In this document: positions 7,988-16,935 of the stretch, piece by piece | Numbering within the stretch: position 1 is the first letter of the stretch | Layout: every line of letters starts with the position of its first letter | From: Streptomyces pristinaespiralis | GTDB lineage: Bacteria; Actinomycetota; Actinomycetes; Streptomycetales; Streptomycetaceae | Assembly: GCF_001278075.1 (NCBI RefSeq) | Contig: NZ_CP011340.1 | Span: forward strand, 7,809,501-7,873,500 | DNA: 64,000 nucleotides | Direction of reading: 5' to 3' | Position numbers and translations under genes: made by a program | Notes under the pieces: generated by a model | Seen by the model: the letters and a program-made list of their open reading frames with translations, nothing else | The model's database searches: none | What the model was told of the DNA's origin: nothing

Positions 7988-9385
7988 ATGTTCTGGCCGC
8001 ATTTCCGAAACAAGGGCCCCGCTCCGGGGCGACGGCGAGCGCGTGCTCTCCGGGTGGGCGCGCTGCTGCTGGCGGCACTGACTCCCGCCCTTCCGGCTTC
8101 GGCCGCCCAGGCGTTCCCCACCGGCTCCCCACCGGGCCAGGCGCTCCGCGATGTCGTGAAGCCACCGCAGGACGACAACGAAGACCGGCTCAGCGATCCC
8201 GCCGTCACGCCCCTCGGATCCTTCGGGGGAATCCGCTATGTGCAGTACGACGGTGTGTTCGAGGGCGAGACGTCGACCGGGCGGTTCCGCGTGCCCTACC
8301 GGATCAGCGCCCCCGCCGAACCGCACCGCTCCAACGGCACCGCTCTCGTGGAGCCCTCCCACTTCGTGGTGGGACTCGGCATGCTCAACGTGTACCTGCG
8401 TCCGGACTTCCTGTTCCGCCGAGGGTTCGTGCACGCCGGCATCGGCTGGAGCACGCTCGGGAACCGCATCCTCGACCCGTCGGTGCCCGGCACGTTCATC
8501 GAGGGCGGATTCGAGGAGGGCGGCGGCCGCGTCGACGACGAGATCATCACCGACTTCGCCAAGGCCCTCGCCGACCGGTCCTCCGGCGCGCGTCCACTGG
8601 TCGGCAAGGTCCACCGGCAGTACGGCACGGGCTTCTCTGACAGCTCGTACCCGCTTCTCCGCCTGGTCCATTCCGGGGACGCCACGGGCGCGCTCGACCT
8701 GGTGCTGCCCGTCACCACCGAGGGCTTCGACCCGCAGGCCGACATCGCCGCCGGCCGCTACAAGGGCAAGGTCCTGATCGTGAATTCGGAGGCCGACGAC
8801 TCGACGAATCTGCCCGACCGGGGCGTCGCCCCCAAGCAGTACCGCTTCTACGTCGTCGCGGGCAGCCCGCACATCCCGGATCCGCTGGACGCGCCGCTGG
8901 ACGTGCCGTTCCCCGTGAGGGGGTCCACACCGGCGAGCTTCGTGCCCGCGCTGCGCGCGCACTTCCTGCAGGGCCACGAGTGGGTACGCAAGGGATCACC
9001 GCCGCCGACGAGCACTCAGTTGCGCACCGATGGCGACGGCATCGTCCGGGACGCCAACGGCAACGCGATCACCGAGGACCGCACCGGCCGGATCGTGCCG
9101 CGGCTGCCGTTCGTCGAACTCGGCGAGGCCCGGTACATCGCCGGCTTCATCGGCAGCTACGACAACGTGCGCACCGTGCAGCAACTCGGCTTCAGCAGCC
9201 ACCGCGCCTACCTCCGGGCCTTCACCGACGCACTCCGCGACTACCAAAGGGCCCGCTTCATCCTGCCGGAGGACGCGCGTGACATGCGCCGCCGCGCGAT
9301 GCTGTGCCCTCCGTCGACGTTCACGGAGACCTACCGCGACCACTACCCCCAGTTCGTCGCGATCGAGCCCTGCTCGGCGAAGTGA
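7988..9385 (+). CDS. Secreted alpha/beta hydrolase-domain protein (PF20091-like)
   Basis: A 465-residue protein with an N-terminal signal (GRRRARALRV, hydrophobic run, ending PASAAQA near residue 40). The body resembles the large alpha/beta hydrolase-domain family PF20091: GIRYVQYDGVFEGET, FVHAGIGWSTLG, KVLIVNSEAD, YRFYVVAGSPHI. Members are often annotated only as alpha/beta hydrolase domain-containing; the reaction is unknown. It stands alone, with a hairpin right after its stop. Confidence 0.72.
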   Translation: MFWPHFRNKGPAPGRRRARALRVGALLLAALTPALPASAAQAFPTGSPPGQALRDVVKPPQDDNEDRLSDPAVTPLGSFGGIRYVQYDGVFEGETSTGRFRVPYRISAPAEPHRSNGTALVEPSHFVVGLGMLNVYLRPDFLFRRGFVHAGIGWSTLGNRILDPSVPGTFIEGGFEEGGGRVDDEIITDFAKALADRSSGARPLVGKVHRQYGTGFSDSSYPLLRLVHSGDATGALDLVLPVTTEGFDPQADIAAGRYKGKVLIVNSEADDSTNLPDRGVAPKQYRFYVVAGSPHIPDPLDAPLDVPFPVRGSTPASFVPALRAHFLQGHEWVRKGSPPPTSTQLRTDGDGIVRDANGNAITEDRTGRIVPRLPFVELGEARYIAGFIGSYDNVRTVQQLGFSSHRAYLRAFTDALRDYQRARFILPEDARDMRRRAMLCPPSTFTETYRDHYPQFVAIEPCSAK

Positions 9386-9388
9386 TCC

Positions 9389-9411
9389 CCCGCCGGTCCT
9401 CACCCGGCGGG
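9389..9411 (+). terminator. Terminator hairpin after the secreted hydrolase
   Basis: CCCGCCGG pairs with CCGGCGGG (9389-9396 with 9404-9411) around a 7-nt loop, 4 nt after the stop codon. Confidence 0.7.
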
Positions 9412-9644
9412 TGACGCGATTCCCCGCCGCGCCGGGGACCGGAAGACCTCCGCTTCCATCCGCTGTGGCTCGGGGCGCCGCCCGCCCGCGGCAGGGCGTG
9501 CTGTTTGCCGCGGGCAGGGTGTCTCACCTCCCCCATTCTCTTCTTGGTGGCCGCGCAATGGGGCACCCGGCCTCCGGAGTTGGCATGACTGTCTCCCCCT
9601 GTCGAACCATGGCCCGGGGGCGTCACCGGCTCCGGAGGCATCGA

Positions 9645-9755
9645 CAGACCGCTGATCAGGAAGTCCTCCTCTGCCTCGCACGACGCCGAGCCGACGTCCT
9701 CTCCACGATGCTCCGCGACAGCACCTTCTACGAACCACGGCCGGCAGCCGCATGA
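9645..9755 (+). pseudogene. IS110-family transposase C-terminal remnant
   Basis: The last 36 codons before the TGA at 9753-9755 read QEVLLCLARRRADVLSTMLR and DSTFYEPRPAAA, matching the conserved tail (LALARRRxxVLxAMLRDGxxYEP) of actinobacterial IS110 transposases. Nothing upstream matches in this frame, so only the 3' end remains. Confidence 0.6.
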
Positions 9756-9761
9756 ATCGGG

Positions 9762-10196
9762 TCAGCGAAGGGGTGCGGGCCGCGCGACGAAGCGGGCAAG
9801 CTTTTCTGCGGCGCCGCGGGGCAGCTCGAGGACCGCTGCCTCGGGCAATGTCGTGATCACCGCGCGCAGCCGCCTGTCCAGCTCAGGCAGCAGGGCCCAG
9901 GCTGACAAAGGGGCATCGATGGCCGCGAGCAGCAGGTCGCCCTCATAGAAGTAGGCGTCGAGCAGCGGCTCCTCGAGCAGCAGGCGCCCTGCGAGGGGGA
10001 GGACGTGGGGCAGCGCCACCTGCTGTGAAATGAGGGTGCGCAGATCCGCCGGACCGAGGTCGCCCAGGCGCACACGCCGCAGATCATGCACTTTGCGGAC
10101 CAGGTGGGTTGCGTCAGCATCGGGCGGCGCCCAGCGAGGTGGGTCCAGCTCATCGAGCGTGCGGTCCAGGTGCAGCAGATGGTCCATGAGGTTCAT
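9762..10196 (-). CDS. CdiI-like contact-dependent-inhibition immunity protein
   Basis: A ~144-residue acidic protein reading MDHLLHLDRTLDELDPPRW, then LVRKVHDLRRVRLGDLGPAD and LRTLISQQVALPHVLPLA, with FYEGDLLLAAI. This order matches a family annotated as contact-dependent growth inhibition system immunity protein. No toxin gene is visible nearby. Start may be ATG 10196 or ATG 10187. Bounded by an IS110 remnant and pseudogenes, so it looks like an orphan. Confidence 0.65.
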   Translation of the reverse strand: MNLMDHLLHLDRTLDELDPPRWAPPDADATHLVRKVHDLRRVRLGDLGPADLRTLISQQVALPHVLPLAGRLLLEEPLLDAYFYEGDLLLAAIDAPLSAWALLPELDRRLRAVITTLPEAAVLELPRGAAEKLARFVARPAPLR

Positions 10197-10361
10197 TCTC
10201 ACCAGGACGGGCAGAGCATCTCAGGCCAGGTCACTGGTACTCCGGAGAGGTTTCGCTGCCTGGCCTGTTCAGCCACGCGAAGGCGGGCCGGAATCGTCGA
10301 AGCCGTACCGCGTTTGCCGTGCCTGTTCGCGGTCGGCCCGATATCGCCGGCGTCGCGTCCC

Positions 10362-10615
10362 GTGATCGTATGGGTCAAAGGCAACCACGGTGCGGGCAGG
10401 ACGACGACCAGTGCACTCGTGCAGCAGGTGCTTCCTGATTCACGGGTCTTCGACGCCGAGAAGGCCGGCGAGACCTCATGGACATCCCGCCGGGGCTGCC
10501 CGCGGCGCACAACTTCCAGCACTGGCCGCCGTGGCGGCCGCTCGTGGTCGAGACGGCCCGTCGCGTACTCGACCATCCTGGGGGGACCCTGGTGGTACCC
10601 ATGGCTCACCACGCA
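10362..10615 (+). pseudogene. P-loop kinase/ATPase, frameshifted and truncated
   Basis: Starting at GTG 10362 the frame reads VIVWVKGNHGAGRTTTSALV, with a degraded Walker A (GxxGAGRTT where GKT is expected), then [14 protein letters not shown]. The sense continues one frame over as [20 protein letters not shown] and [11 protein letters not shown], consistent with loss of one C near 10476. Similarity ends near GGTLVVPM (about 10607). Intact relatives are ~180-residue P-loop proteins. Confidence 0.65.
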
Positions 10616-10837
10616 CCTGCCCCACCCACACTCCTCGTCGCCGATCCGGCCCTCTGGGAGTCGTCTCACGAGAGTCAAGGGGCGCCAACCGCCCGGACTC
10701 ATCGAGCTCTGTCCAACTCACCGAAGTTCTACGTCGCGAACGCGTGCACACGAGGTAACCGCCCAGCAGATCCCCGGTCGCCGAGGGACCGTCGACGTGG
10801 CTTGTGGACCGCTTCCGTGGGCTGCGACGATCCCGGC

Positions 10838-11551
10838 ATGGACTCGCGAGTAGTCGGGACACCCGACCTGGACGGCACCGAACAGGTGGCCGTTGTGATC
10901 GATGTGATGCGGGCGTTCACCACCGCCGCATGGGCTTTCCACCGCGGGGCGGACAAGATCGTTCTCGCTGCGGACGCGGGCGAGGCGCTGGCGATCAAAG
11001 CGGGTCACCCAGGCTGGCTCGCACTCAAGGACGGGGCGCCGGTCAGCGGGTTCGACCTGGTCAACTCCCCTGGTGTGATCCAGGGGACGGACCTCGCCGG
11101 CCGCACCGTGATTCAGAAGACCACTGCGGGAACGGTTGGGGCTCTGGCGGTTGTCGAGGCGAAATTGGCGCTGTGCGCCAGTTTCGTCGTGGCCGGCGCG
11201 ACGGCCCGGGCCCTGGCGGACGCCGGCGCCGACTCGGTGACGTTCGTGGCCACCGGCGAGGACGGCCGTGCCGCCGAGGATCTGGCCTGCGCCGAGTACA
11301 TGGACCGGCTCCTGGCCGGGGATCGTCCCGACCCCGGCCCCTATCTGCAGCGTGCCCGCACCTCCCCGGCCGCGGACGACCTGCGCAGCGGACGACGCCG
11401 CGGTGCTCACCCCACCGATGTGGAGTTGTGTGTGGAGGTCGACCGGTTCGACTTCGCCATGAAGGTCGGACTGGAGGAAGGGATGGCAGTGCTGCGGCCG
11501 CTCCGGACCCGACCAGAAGCGGCGTCCGCTGAACGCACGCACGGTAATTGA
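10838..11551 (+). CDS. 2-phosphosulfolactate phosphatase-like protein (ComB family)
   Basis: A 237-residue ComB-like protein: [18 protein letters not shown] near the N-terminus, then [34 protein letters not shown], and [14 protein letters not shown]. ComB removes phosphate from 2-phosphosulfolactate in coenzyme M synthesis, but actinobacterial homologues are common without that pathway and their role is unclear. ATG 10838 is the first start matching the family. The stop overlaps the next start (TGATG), so translation may be coupled. Confidence 0.75.
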   Translation: MDSRVVGTPDLDGTEQVAVVIDVMRAFTTAAWAFHRGADKIVLAADAGEALAIKAGHPGWLALKDGAPVSGFDLVNSPGVIQGTDLAGRTVIQKTTAGTVGALAVVEAKLALCASFVVAGATARALADAGADSVTFVATGEDGRAAEDLACAEYMDRLLAGDRPDPGPYLQRARTSPAADDLRSGRRRGAHPTDVELCVEVDRFDFAMKVGLEEGMAVLRPLRTRPEAASAERTHGN

Positions 11552-12105
11552 TGAGCCGTTCCTACCTCATGCTGCCGCGAGCCCTCACGCGCCTTTTCCA
11601 TATCGCCCCAGTACCCGGCGAGCCCCGCCGGAAGGAGTGGGGCGAGGTCGAGCGCTGTCTCGGAGTCGGGCTTCCCGCCGACTACAAGGAACTCATCCAC
11701 CTCTATGGAGGAAGTAACTGGGACGACTACGTGTACGTCTTGGAGCCCGGCTGCCTCAACGAGAACTACGATCTCGTCGAATGGGCCGAGCGCCAGGCCG
11801 AAGACCTGGAAGACCTGTGGGAATTCGAGAAGAAGCCGGCGGAACTGGAGGCAGAGGGGTCCCGCGTCATCCCGTGGGCGACCACGGACAACGGAGAATG
11901 CCTCTACTGGCTTGTTCGGCCAGGCGTCGAGCCCGATCGGTGGACCGTCATGGTGAACGAGGCACGCGGCGACCGATGGGAGCATTTCTCCGTGTCCTGC
12001 ACCGATTTCCTCGCGTCCGCCCTTGACGGAGAGCTGCAGTCGGACATCCTTTCGTCGCTGTTCCCGCGTGCTCCACATGAATTCCGCCAGCTCACTGCGG
12101 TATGA
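11551..12105 (+). CDS. SMI1/KNR4 (SUKH) family protein
   Basis: A 184-residue SUKH protein: EWGEVERCLGVGLPADYKEL, then LIHLYGGSNWDDYVYVLEPG, and a C-terminal part with WATTDNGECLYWLV. In bacteria SUKH domains usually act as immunity proteins for polymorphic toxins, though many Streptomyces copies stand alone as here. ATG 11551 overlaps the upstream stop. An IS5 pseudogene begins over its stop codon. No cognate toxin seen. Confidence 0.85.
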   Translation: MSRSYLMLPRALTRLFHIAPVPGEPRRKEWGEVERCLGVGLPADYKELIHLYGGSNWDDYVYVLEPGCLNENYDLVEWAERQAEDLEDLWEFEKKPAELEAEGSRVIPWATTDNGECLYWLVRPGVEPDRWTVMVNEARGDRWEHFSVSCTDFLASALDGELQSDILSSLFPRAPHEFRQLTAV

Positions 12106-12640
12106 CGGTTGAACGGCGGGCCCGCCATCCGGGACGGAAGCGGCATCCGGACCGGCTGGTGGTCCAGGGCATCCTGTTCGTGCTGCACACCGGGATCGCC
12201 TGAGAACACCTGCCGCAGGAACTCGGCTTCGGCTCGGGCATGACCTGCTGGCGGCGCCTGGCCGAGTGGACCGAGGTCGGCGTGTGGCCTCGGACGTCAC
12301 CCACCCAGTTGCTTCCACTCCTCCAAGCCGTACCGCCCGTGCGTGGCAAGCACGGCCGGCCCCGGCGCCGCCCGGACGTGGTGCTGGGCGATCGCGGCTA
12401 CGACCACGGCAAGTACCGCCGTCCGGTCTGGGACCTCGGCGTGAAGCCGCTGATCGCCCGCCGCGGCACCGAGCACGGCTCCGCCCGGGGCACCCAACGA
12501 TGGGTCGCCGAAGGCACGTTCGCCAACCTGCACTGGTTCCGCCGCCTGCGCATCCGGTGGGAGATACGCGACGACATTCATGCAGCCCTCCACACCCTCG
12601 GCTGCACTCATCTGCTGGAGACGTCTGCACTCACTCCGAA
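12102..12640 (+). pseudogene. IS5-family transposase, internally deleted
   Basis: One frame gives RHPGRKRHPDRLVVQGILFV, LHTGIA, a TGA (12201-12203) where Trp is expected, EHLPQELGFGSGMTCWRRLA and EWTEVGVW. It then jumps to TQLLPLLQAVPPV, DVVLGDRGYDHGKYRR, LIARRGTEHGS and WFRRLRIRWEIRDDIH. About 80-90 residues, including the first catalytic Asp region, are missing. Internal deletion plus nonsense codon make it dead. Terminal repeats not identified. Confidence 0.85.
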
Positions 12641-13002
12641 GGGCACTGAGCGGCGGTGCGTTCGGCTTCCTGGGCTGCCATGACCTCATCACCGTGCTCG
12701 AAGGCCCACGCTCCGACAGCATCGATGGGCGCCAGCAAAGTCCGGCCCAGGGCGGTCAGTTGGTACTCGACGCGTGGTGGCGCTCCCGGGTGTGCCCGCC
12801 GGTCCACCAGTCCGTTGGACTGCAAGCGCCGCAGCGTCTCGGTGAGGACCTTGGAGCTGATCCCCCCGATCCGCTCGCGCAGTTCGACCGGACGCCTGGG
12901 CCCGTCGCGCAGGGCCCAGAGAACCACGGCGTTCCAGGTGTTGGACAGGAGGTCGAAGGCCAGGCGGGCACGGCAGTCGGCGAGGAAAGCGTCGGTCGTC
13001 AC
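12631..13002 (-). CDS. HxlR-family transcriptional regulator
   Basis: A 123-residue winged-helix protein: LLSNTWNAVVLWALRDGPRR, then ELRERIGGISSKVLTETLRR and RVEYQLTALGRTLLAPI, the usual HxlR pattern. It is divergent from the reductase gene at 13077, the classic arrangement in which HxlR controls a neighbouring oxidoreductase. Its 3' end abuts the IS5 remnant. Effector unknown. Confidence 0.9.
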   Translation of the reverse strand: MTTDAFLADCRARLAFDLLSNTWNAVVLWALRDGPRRPVELRERIGGISSKVLTETLRRLQSNGLVDRRAHPGAPPRVEYQLTALGRTLLAPIDAVGAWAFEHGDEVMAAQEAERTAAQCPSE

Positions 13003-13076
13003 GTACCAAATGGTGCCTGATAGGCCCTCTAGCGTCGTTGCGAACGGTCCAAGAAGGCACTGGAAGGAACTGCGTG

Positions 13077-13769
13077 ATGAGAATCGGCGTACTGGGCACG
13101 GGCAACATGGCGGACGCGCTGGCCACGCACTGGGTCCGCGCCGGGCACAACGTGGCCATCGGGGGACGGGACATGCACAAGGCGGAGCGGCTCGCGACGC
13201 GCCTCGGGGGCAGTGCGAAGCCTGTCACTCTGCCTGCGGCAGCCGAGTTCGGTCAGGTGGTACTGGCTGCGCTGCCCTTCGGAACAGGGACGAGCGTGGT
13301 GCGGGAACTGCGAGCGGTCCTGGACGGCAAGGTTCTGATCGACTGTTCCAATCCGGTCGGTCCGGGCTTCCGGCTTCTGACACAGAGCGGCCTCTCGGCT
13401 GCACAACAACTGGCCGCGGCAGCGCCGGGGGCGCATGTGGTCAAGGCGTTCAACCTCTGCCACGAGGACGTGTGGCGCATGTCGCCACCCGTCTTCGACG
13501 GACGGCGACTGGCCGTTCCGGTCTGTGGAGACGACGAAACGGCCCTCGCCCTCGTACACCAGTTGGTGCGGCAGGTCGGCTGCGAACCCGTGGCCGGCGG
13601 CTCTCTCGAACGAGCCGGACTCCTGGAAGCGACCGCGGCACTGTTCATCGGGCTGTGGGTCGGCGAGGGAGCCGATGCCCAAGCCATCGCACCCCCGCTG
13701 GCCTATGCCGCCGGACCGAGGGACGAGGAACCACGAACCGCCGAAGAGGCTTCTCGTCAGGAGTTCTGA
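13077..13769 (+). CDS. NAD(P)-binding reductase, F420-dependent NADP reductase-like
   Basis: A Rossmann-fold protein starting MRIGVLGTGNMADALATHWV, with IGGRDMHKAERLA in the second cofactor region, VLIDCSNPVGPG and VVKAFNLCHEDVW. This matches the NADPH-dependent F420 reductase/ProC-like superfamily. GGAAGGA lies 8 nt before ATG 13077; GTG 13074 is possible. Divergent from and probably regulated by the HxlR gene. Whether it uses F420 cannot be told from sequence alone. Confidence 0.8.
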   Translation: MRIGVLGTGNMADALATHWVRAGHNVAIGGRDMHKAERLATRLGGSAKPVTLPAAAEFGQVVLAALPFGTGTSVVRELRAVLDGKVLIDCSNPVGPGFRLLTQSGLSAAQQLAAAAPGAHVVKAFNLCHEDVWRMSPPVFDGRRLAVPVCGDDETALALVHQLVRQVGCEPVAGGSLERAGLLEATAALFIGLWVGEGADAQAIAPPLAYAAGPRDEEPRTAEEASRQEF

Positions 13770-14350
13770 GCCTTGATCGGTGCGGCCGACCTGGCGGCCT
13801 GCTCGATCTTCGCGCAGTAGGCTGCACGGGCTTCCTCGTCGATCTGGTTCTCGTGCTCGGGGCGCAACCCGGTCCGGCCGTCGAGGCCCTCGCGCAGGAT
13901 GTCGGCGTGCCCGGCGTGCCGGACGGACTCGCCGAGGACATGGACCATGACGGCGAACAGGTTGGTGTCGGCGTGAGGCTCCGGCCACCACGGCACGTGG
14001 CCGGGGGCGTCGAGGGGAAGCTCGTTGATCGTCGCGTCCGAGTGTTCCCACGTGCGCCGGTAGAACTCGATGATCTGATCGCGGGTCTCGTCCTCGGCCG
14101 CCCACAGATCGCTGCCGTTGTAGTCCTGCCACCGGGGCAGTGGTTCCGGGGAAGGGCGGTCGAAGACCTCGCCGAAGTACCTGGCCTCGACGGTGGCCAC
14201 GTGTTTGACCAGGCCGAGGAGGTTGGTCCCGGTCGCTGTCAAAGGTCTGCGGGCGTCGTATTCGGGCAAGCCGTCGAGTTTCCAGAGCAGCGCCTCGCGG
14301 TCCCGCCGCAGTCTCCCGTGCAGGTTGTCCTTGGCGAATTCATCGATCAT
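13757..14350 (-). CDS. DinB-family protein (DUF664-type)
   Basis: Starts MIDEFAKDNLHGRLRRDRE, with LVKHVATVEARYFGEVF, PHADTNLFAVMVHVLGESVR and HAGHADILREGLDG. The three metal-binding His of the DinB four-helix bundle are visible (VKHVATVE, ESVRHAGHAD). Such proteins are metal-dependent, often mycothiol-linked transferases in actinobacteria. ATG 14350 fits the family; ATG 14368 is also open. It overlaps the 3' end of the convergent reductase gene by 13 bp. Confidence 0.85.
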   Translation of the reverse strand: MIDEFAKDNLHGRLRRDREALLWKLDGLPEYDARRPLTATGTNLLGLVKHVATVEARYFGEVFDRPSPEPLPRWQDYNGSDLWAAEDETRDQIIEFYRRTWEHSDATINELPLDAPGHVPWWPEPHADTNLFAVMVHVLGESVRHAGHADILREGLDGRTGLRPEHENQIDEEARAAYCAKIEQAARSAAPIKAQNS

Positions 14351-14707
14351 GCGGCACGAGCCTGCCATGGGCTGCTCGGGGTCTCAAGATCCCGTACCTG
14401 GTCCGCGGCGACTGACAGAGCCGAGACCTGGCCATGCCTGCCGCCTTGACCTGCTGCAAGAAGCTCGCGACGCGTGCCACGTGCGACGACCTCTTGGGCT
14501 TCGGCGTATTCGGGCGACATCCGATTGCTGTCGCATCGTCGGGCCGGGGCGGGGCATTTCATTGAGCCGGACGCGAGCCAGGCTGCGAGTCTCAGCGATC
14601 ACGGAACACCCCGCGCTCGTGCAACGGCTCACCGGGGCCCATGGGAGCGGAAGCCGCCGCTCCAACTCATCCACCTTGATCGTCAGTTGCGCGGCGCCTA
14701 GGCTCCC
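14351..14707. other. Intergenic, no gene supported
   Basis: Short open frames here lack recognisable motifs and usable ribosome binding sites. Presumably holds promoters for the DinB gene (leftward) and the pentapeptide protein (rightward). Confidence 0.4.
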
Positions 14708-15880
14708 ATGCCCATGGATACGGGGGAGGCGAACCGCGGTCGCAGGCCGTGGCGTGACCGGCTGGTCCGGCAGCGCGTGATCGCGGCCGTGCTGGCCGGG
14801 ACAGCGGGCCTGGCCCTTCTGGGCGTGGTGCTCGTCGTCGCGCCGGGTGCTGTCGTCAATCATGATCTCGCCGGCGCGAGCGTCGCCGCCCAGGACCGGC
14901 TGAAAGCGATCAACGACGTCCGTACGACACTTCTGCAAGCCGTCGGCGGCGTGGTCCTGCTGTTCGGCGCGTACGCCACCTGGCGGCAACTGCGGGTCAG
15001 CCAGGACAGCTTGCGCGCCACCCAAGAGGGCTATGTCACCGACCGGTTCAGCACGGCCGTCGATCAACTCGGCAGTGACAAGCTGGAAACCCGCATCGGC
15101 GGGCTCCACGCGCTGTGGCGCATCGCGGAGCACTCCGCCCGCGACCGTGAGGCCGTCATCTCCATCCAGGCCGCGTACCTGCGTACGCACCTGCCCTGGC
15201 CGCCCGCCGGATCGAACGCCCCGGCGGCGGACCTGCCCATCAACGACGTCGTGCCACTGGAGGTCCGTGCCGCCGACGCACAGGTCGCGCTGACCGGGCT
15301 CGGTGTGTTGCTGCTGCGGCCCCGGGAGCAGTCCTGGGTCAACCTCGGTGTCACGGACCTGCGCCGGGCCGACTGCGACGGGCTGTGGCTGAACGAGGTC
15401 AACCTCGACCGGTCCTGCATGGAGGGGGCGGGTCTGTATCACGCCAACCTGACACAGGCGTCGCTCGTCTCGGTCAACCTGCGGCACGCCGACCTCAAGA
15501 CGGCGATCCTGCGCCGGGCCCGCTGCGTTCTTGCCGACCTGCGGGGCGCCCGGCTGGTCGAAAGCGACTTGCGCGACGCGGACTTCACCGAGGCCGACCT
15601 GAGGGAGGCGAACCTGCGCAAGGCCGACGCAGCCGGCGCTGCCTTCCACCGGGCAGACCTGCGCCTTGCCGACCTGCGTGGCTGCGATCTGAGCACGGCC
15701 GACCTCCTCCAGGCACGTCTGACGGGAGCACTGGCCAGCGAGCACACGCGCTGGCCGGCAGGTTTCGACCACGCGGCCGCCGGCGTCCTCGTCACAGAGG
15801 ATCCCGGCCCTGAACCTCCACCACTGCTGCAGCCATCAGGGATCACGACGCAGCACCCGCCCCTGCGATCCATGCCGTGA
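14708..15880 (+). CDS. Pentapeptide-repeat membrane protein
   Basis: A 390-residue protein with two N-terminal membrane helices (about residues 24-46 and 75-92), a helical segment (VTDRFSTAVDQLGSDKLETR, then GGLHALWRIA), then a right-handed beta-helix of A(D/N)LxxA repeats from about residue 218 to 340 (ADLKTAILRRA, ADFTEADLREANLRKADAAG). Such proteins are widespread in Streptomyces; function is unknown. The region between helices and repeats is the conserved part of this subfamily. Confidence 0.85.
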   Translation: MPMDTGEANRGRRPWRDRLVRQRVIAAVLAGTAGLALLGVVLVVAPGAVVNHDLAGASVAAQDRLKAINDVRTTLLQAVGGVVLLFGAYATWRQLRVSQDSLRATQEGYVTDRFSTAVDQLGSDKLETRIGGLHALWRIAEHSARDREAVISIQAAYLRTHLPWPPAGSNAPAADLPINDVVPLEVRAADAQVALTGLGVLLLRPREQSWVNLGVTDLRRADCDGLWLNEVNLDRSCMEGAGLYHANLTQASLVSVNLRHADLKTAILRRARCVLADLRGARLVESDLRDADFTEADLREANLRKADAAGAAFHRADLRLADLRGCDLSTADLLQARLTGALASEHTRWPAGFDHAAAGVLVTEDPGPEPPPLLQPSGITTQHPPLRSMP

Positions 15881-16122
15881 CGAGGGCCGAGGTGAAGACC
15901 GCGTCAAGCGGGAGAACCAGGTGCGCAGGGCACCGGGAACGCGCCGCCGGCCGCCGGCCGCCGGCCGCACCGCGCCCGGCCACCGGCTCACGTCAGAACC
16001 CGGACCCGATCTGCCGCGTAGGCCGTTCGGGGGAATGTGAACGGACCCGCGTCATCGAAGTCGTGTGACCGCCTCTCCCTCCGTGTGCCGCATCCGCGGT
16101 GCAGGTGAAAGGGAGGTAGTCC

Positions 16123-16584
16123 GTGACGGATCCGACGACCGAGGCAGCGGTGCGGTGGCTGGCGTCGGTGGCACCTGAGCCCCACGCCTGCCGCCTCGAG
16201 TGGGAGTGCGACCCCTTCCGGGCCACGCTGCTGCCCGCGGGGAGCCTGTGGGATGTCGTCCTCGTCCCGGGAAGAATCGGTTTTCCGGCCTTCGACGTGC
16301 TCTCCGGCCTCACGGACGCGCCGGGCCCGGTGCTGGCGGACTTGGGCGGCACCCGAATCGGGTTCTTCGTGCCGCCAGGGATCGCCGACCACTTCGTCGG
16401 CACAGGCATCCGAGGAGCCGGGCGCGGAACATGGGTCGTCGTCCCCTGCCCGGGGCGGTCCTCCGGTGGCATGCGATGGCTGGTGCCGCCCGACGGCACG
16501 GGGATCCTCAACGAATTGGTCACACTCGAACACGCCCTGCACGAAGCCGCGGCCCGGCTCGCGGAAGAGGACAGACAACTCTGA
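16123..16584 (+). CDS. Conserved actinobacterial protein, primase/polymerase-N-terminus-like
   Basis: A 153-residue protein: AVRWLASVAPEPHACRLEWE, SLWDVVLVPGRIGFPAFDVL, GGTRIGFFVPPGIADHF, then WVVVPCPGRSSGGMRWLVPP. The pattern recalls small Streptomyces proteins resembling the N-terminal part of bifunctional DNA primase/polymerases. GGGAGG precedes GTG 16123. No operon partner. Function unknown; the primase link is weak. Confidence 0.6.
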   Translation: MTDPTTEAAVRWLASVAPEPHACRLEWECDPFRATLLPAGSLWDVVLVPGRIGFPAFDVLSGLTDAPGPVLADLGGTRIGFFVPPGIADHFVGTGIRGAGRGTWVVVPCPGRSSGGMRWLVPPDGTGILNELVTLEHALHEAAARLAEEDRQL

Positions 16585-16935
16585 ATCACGCGGCGAACCA
16601 TCCATGACCGCGCACCCCGCCCGCAGCAGTCGACCGCCGTTGGGCTTGCGTTCATCTGCCCGACTCCCTTGCTGTCCGCGGCGCGTCCGCAGAGGGCGTT
16701 CATCCAAGGATTCGAGCGTGCGTCACCAAGGGTGGCTTGGCGTGAGCGGACGTCACCCGCTGGGCGGTTGTGACGTCGGGGAGGCCGTGGCAACGCGGCA
16801 GTATCGGTTCTGCGCACGGGTCGGTCGAACTCCCGGGCCCCACGGTGCCGCCTGTGACCGAGCACGACGAACGTACGGAGTGACGCAAGTGTGGACATGC
16901 ATCGGCAGTCGCCAAGCGCTGCCAATGTCCCATAG
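16585..16935. other. Intergenic, no gene supported
   Basis: No convincing coding frame between the conserved protein and the broken STAND regulator. Confidence 0.4.

Noticed and set aside
15940..15970. GCCGGCC-rich short repeat after the pentapeptide gene
   Set aside because: Too short and of too simple composition to call more than local G+C-rich slippage.
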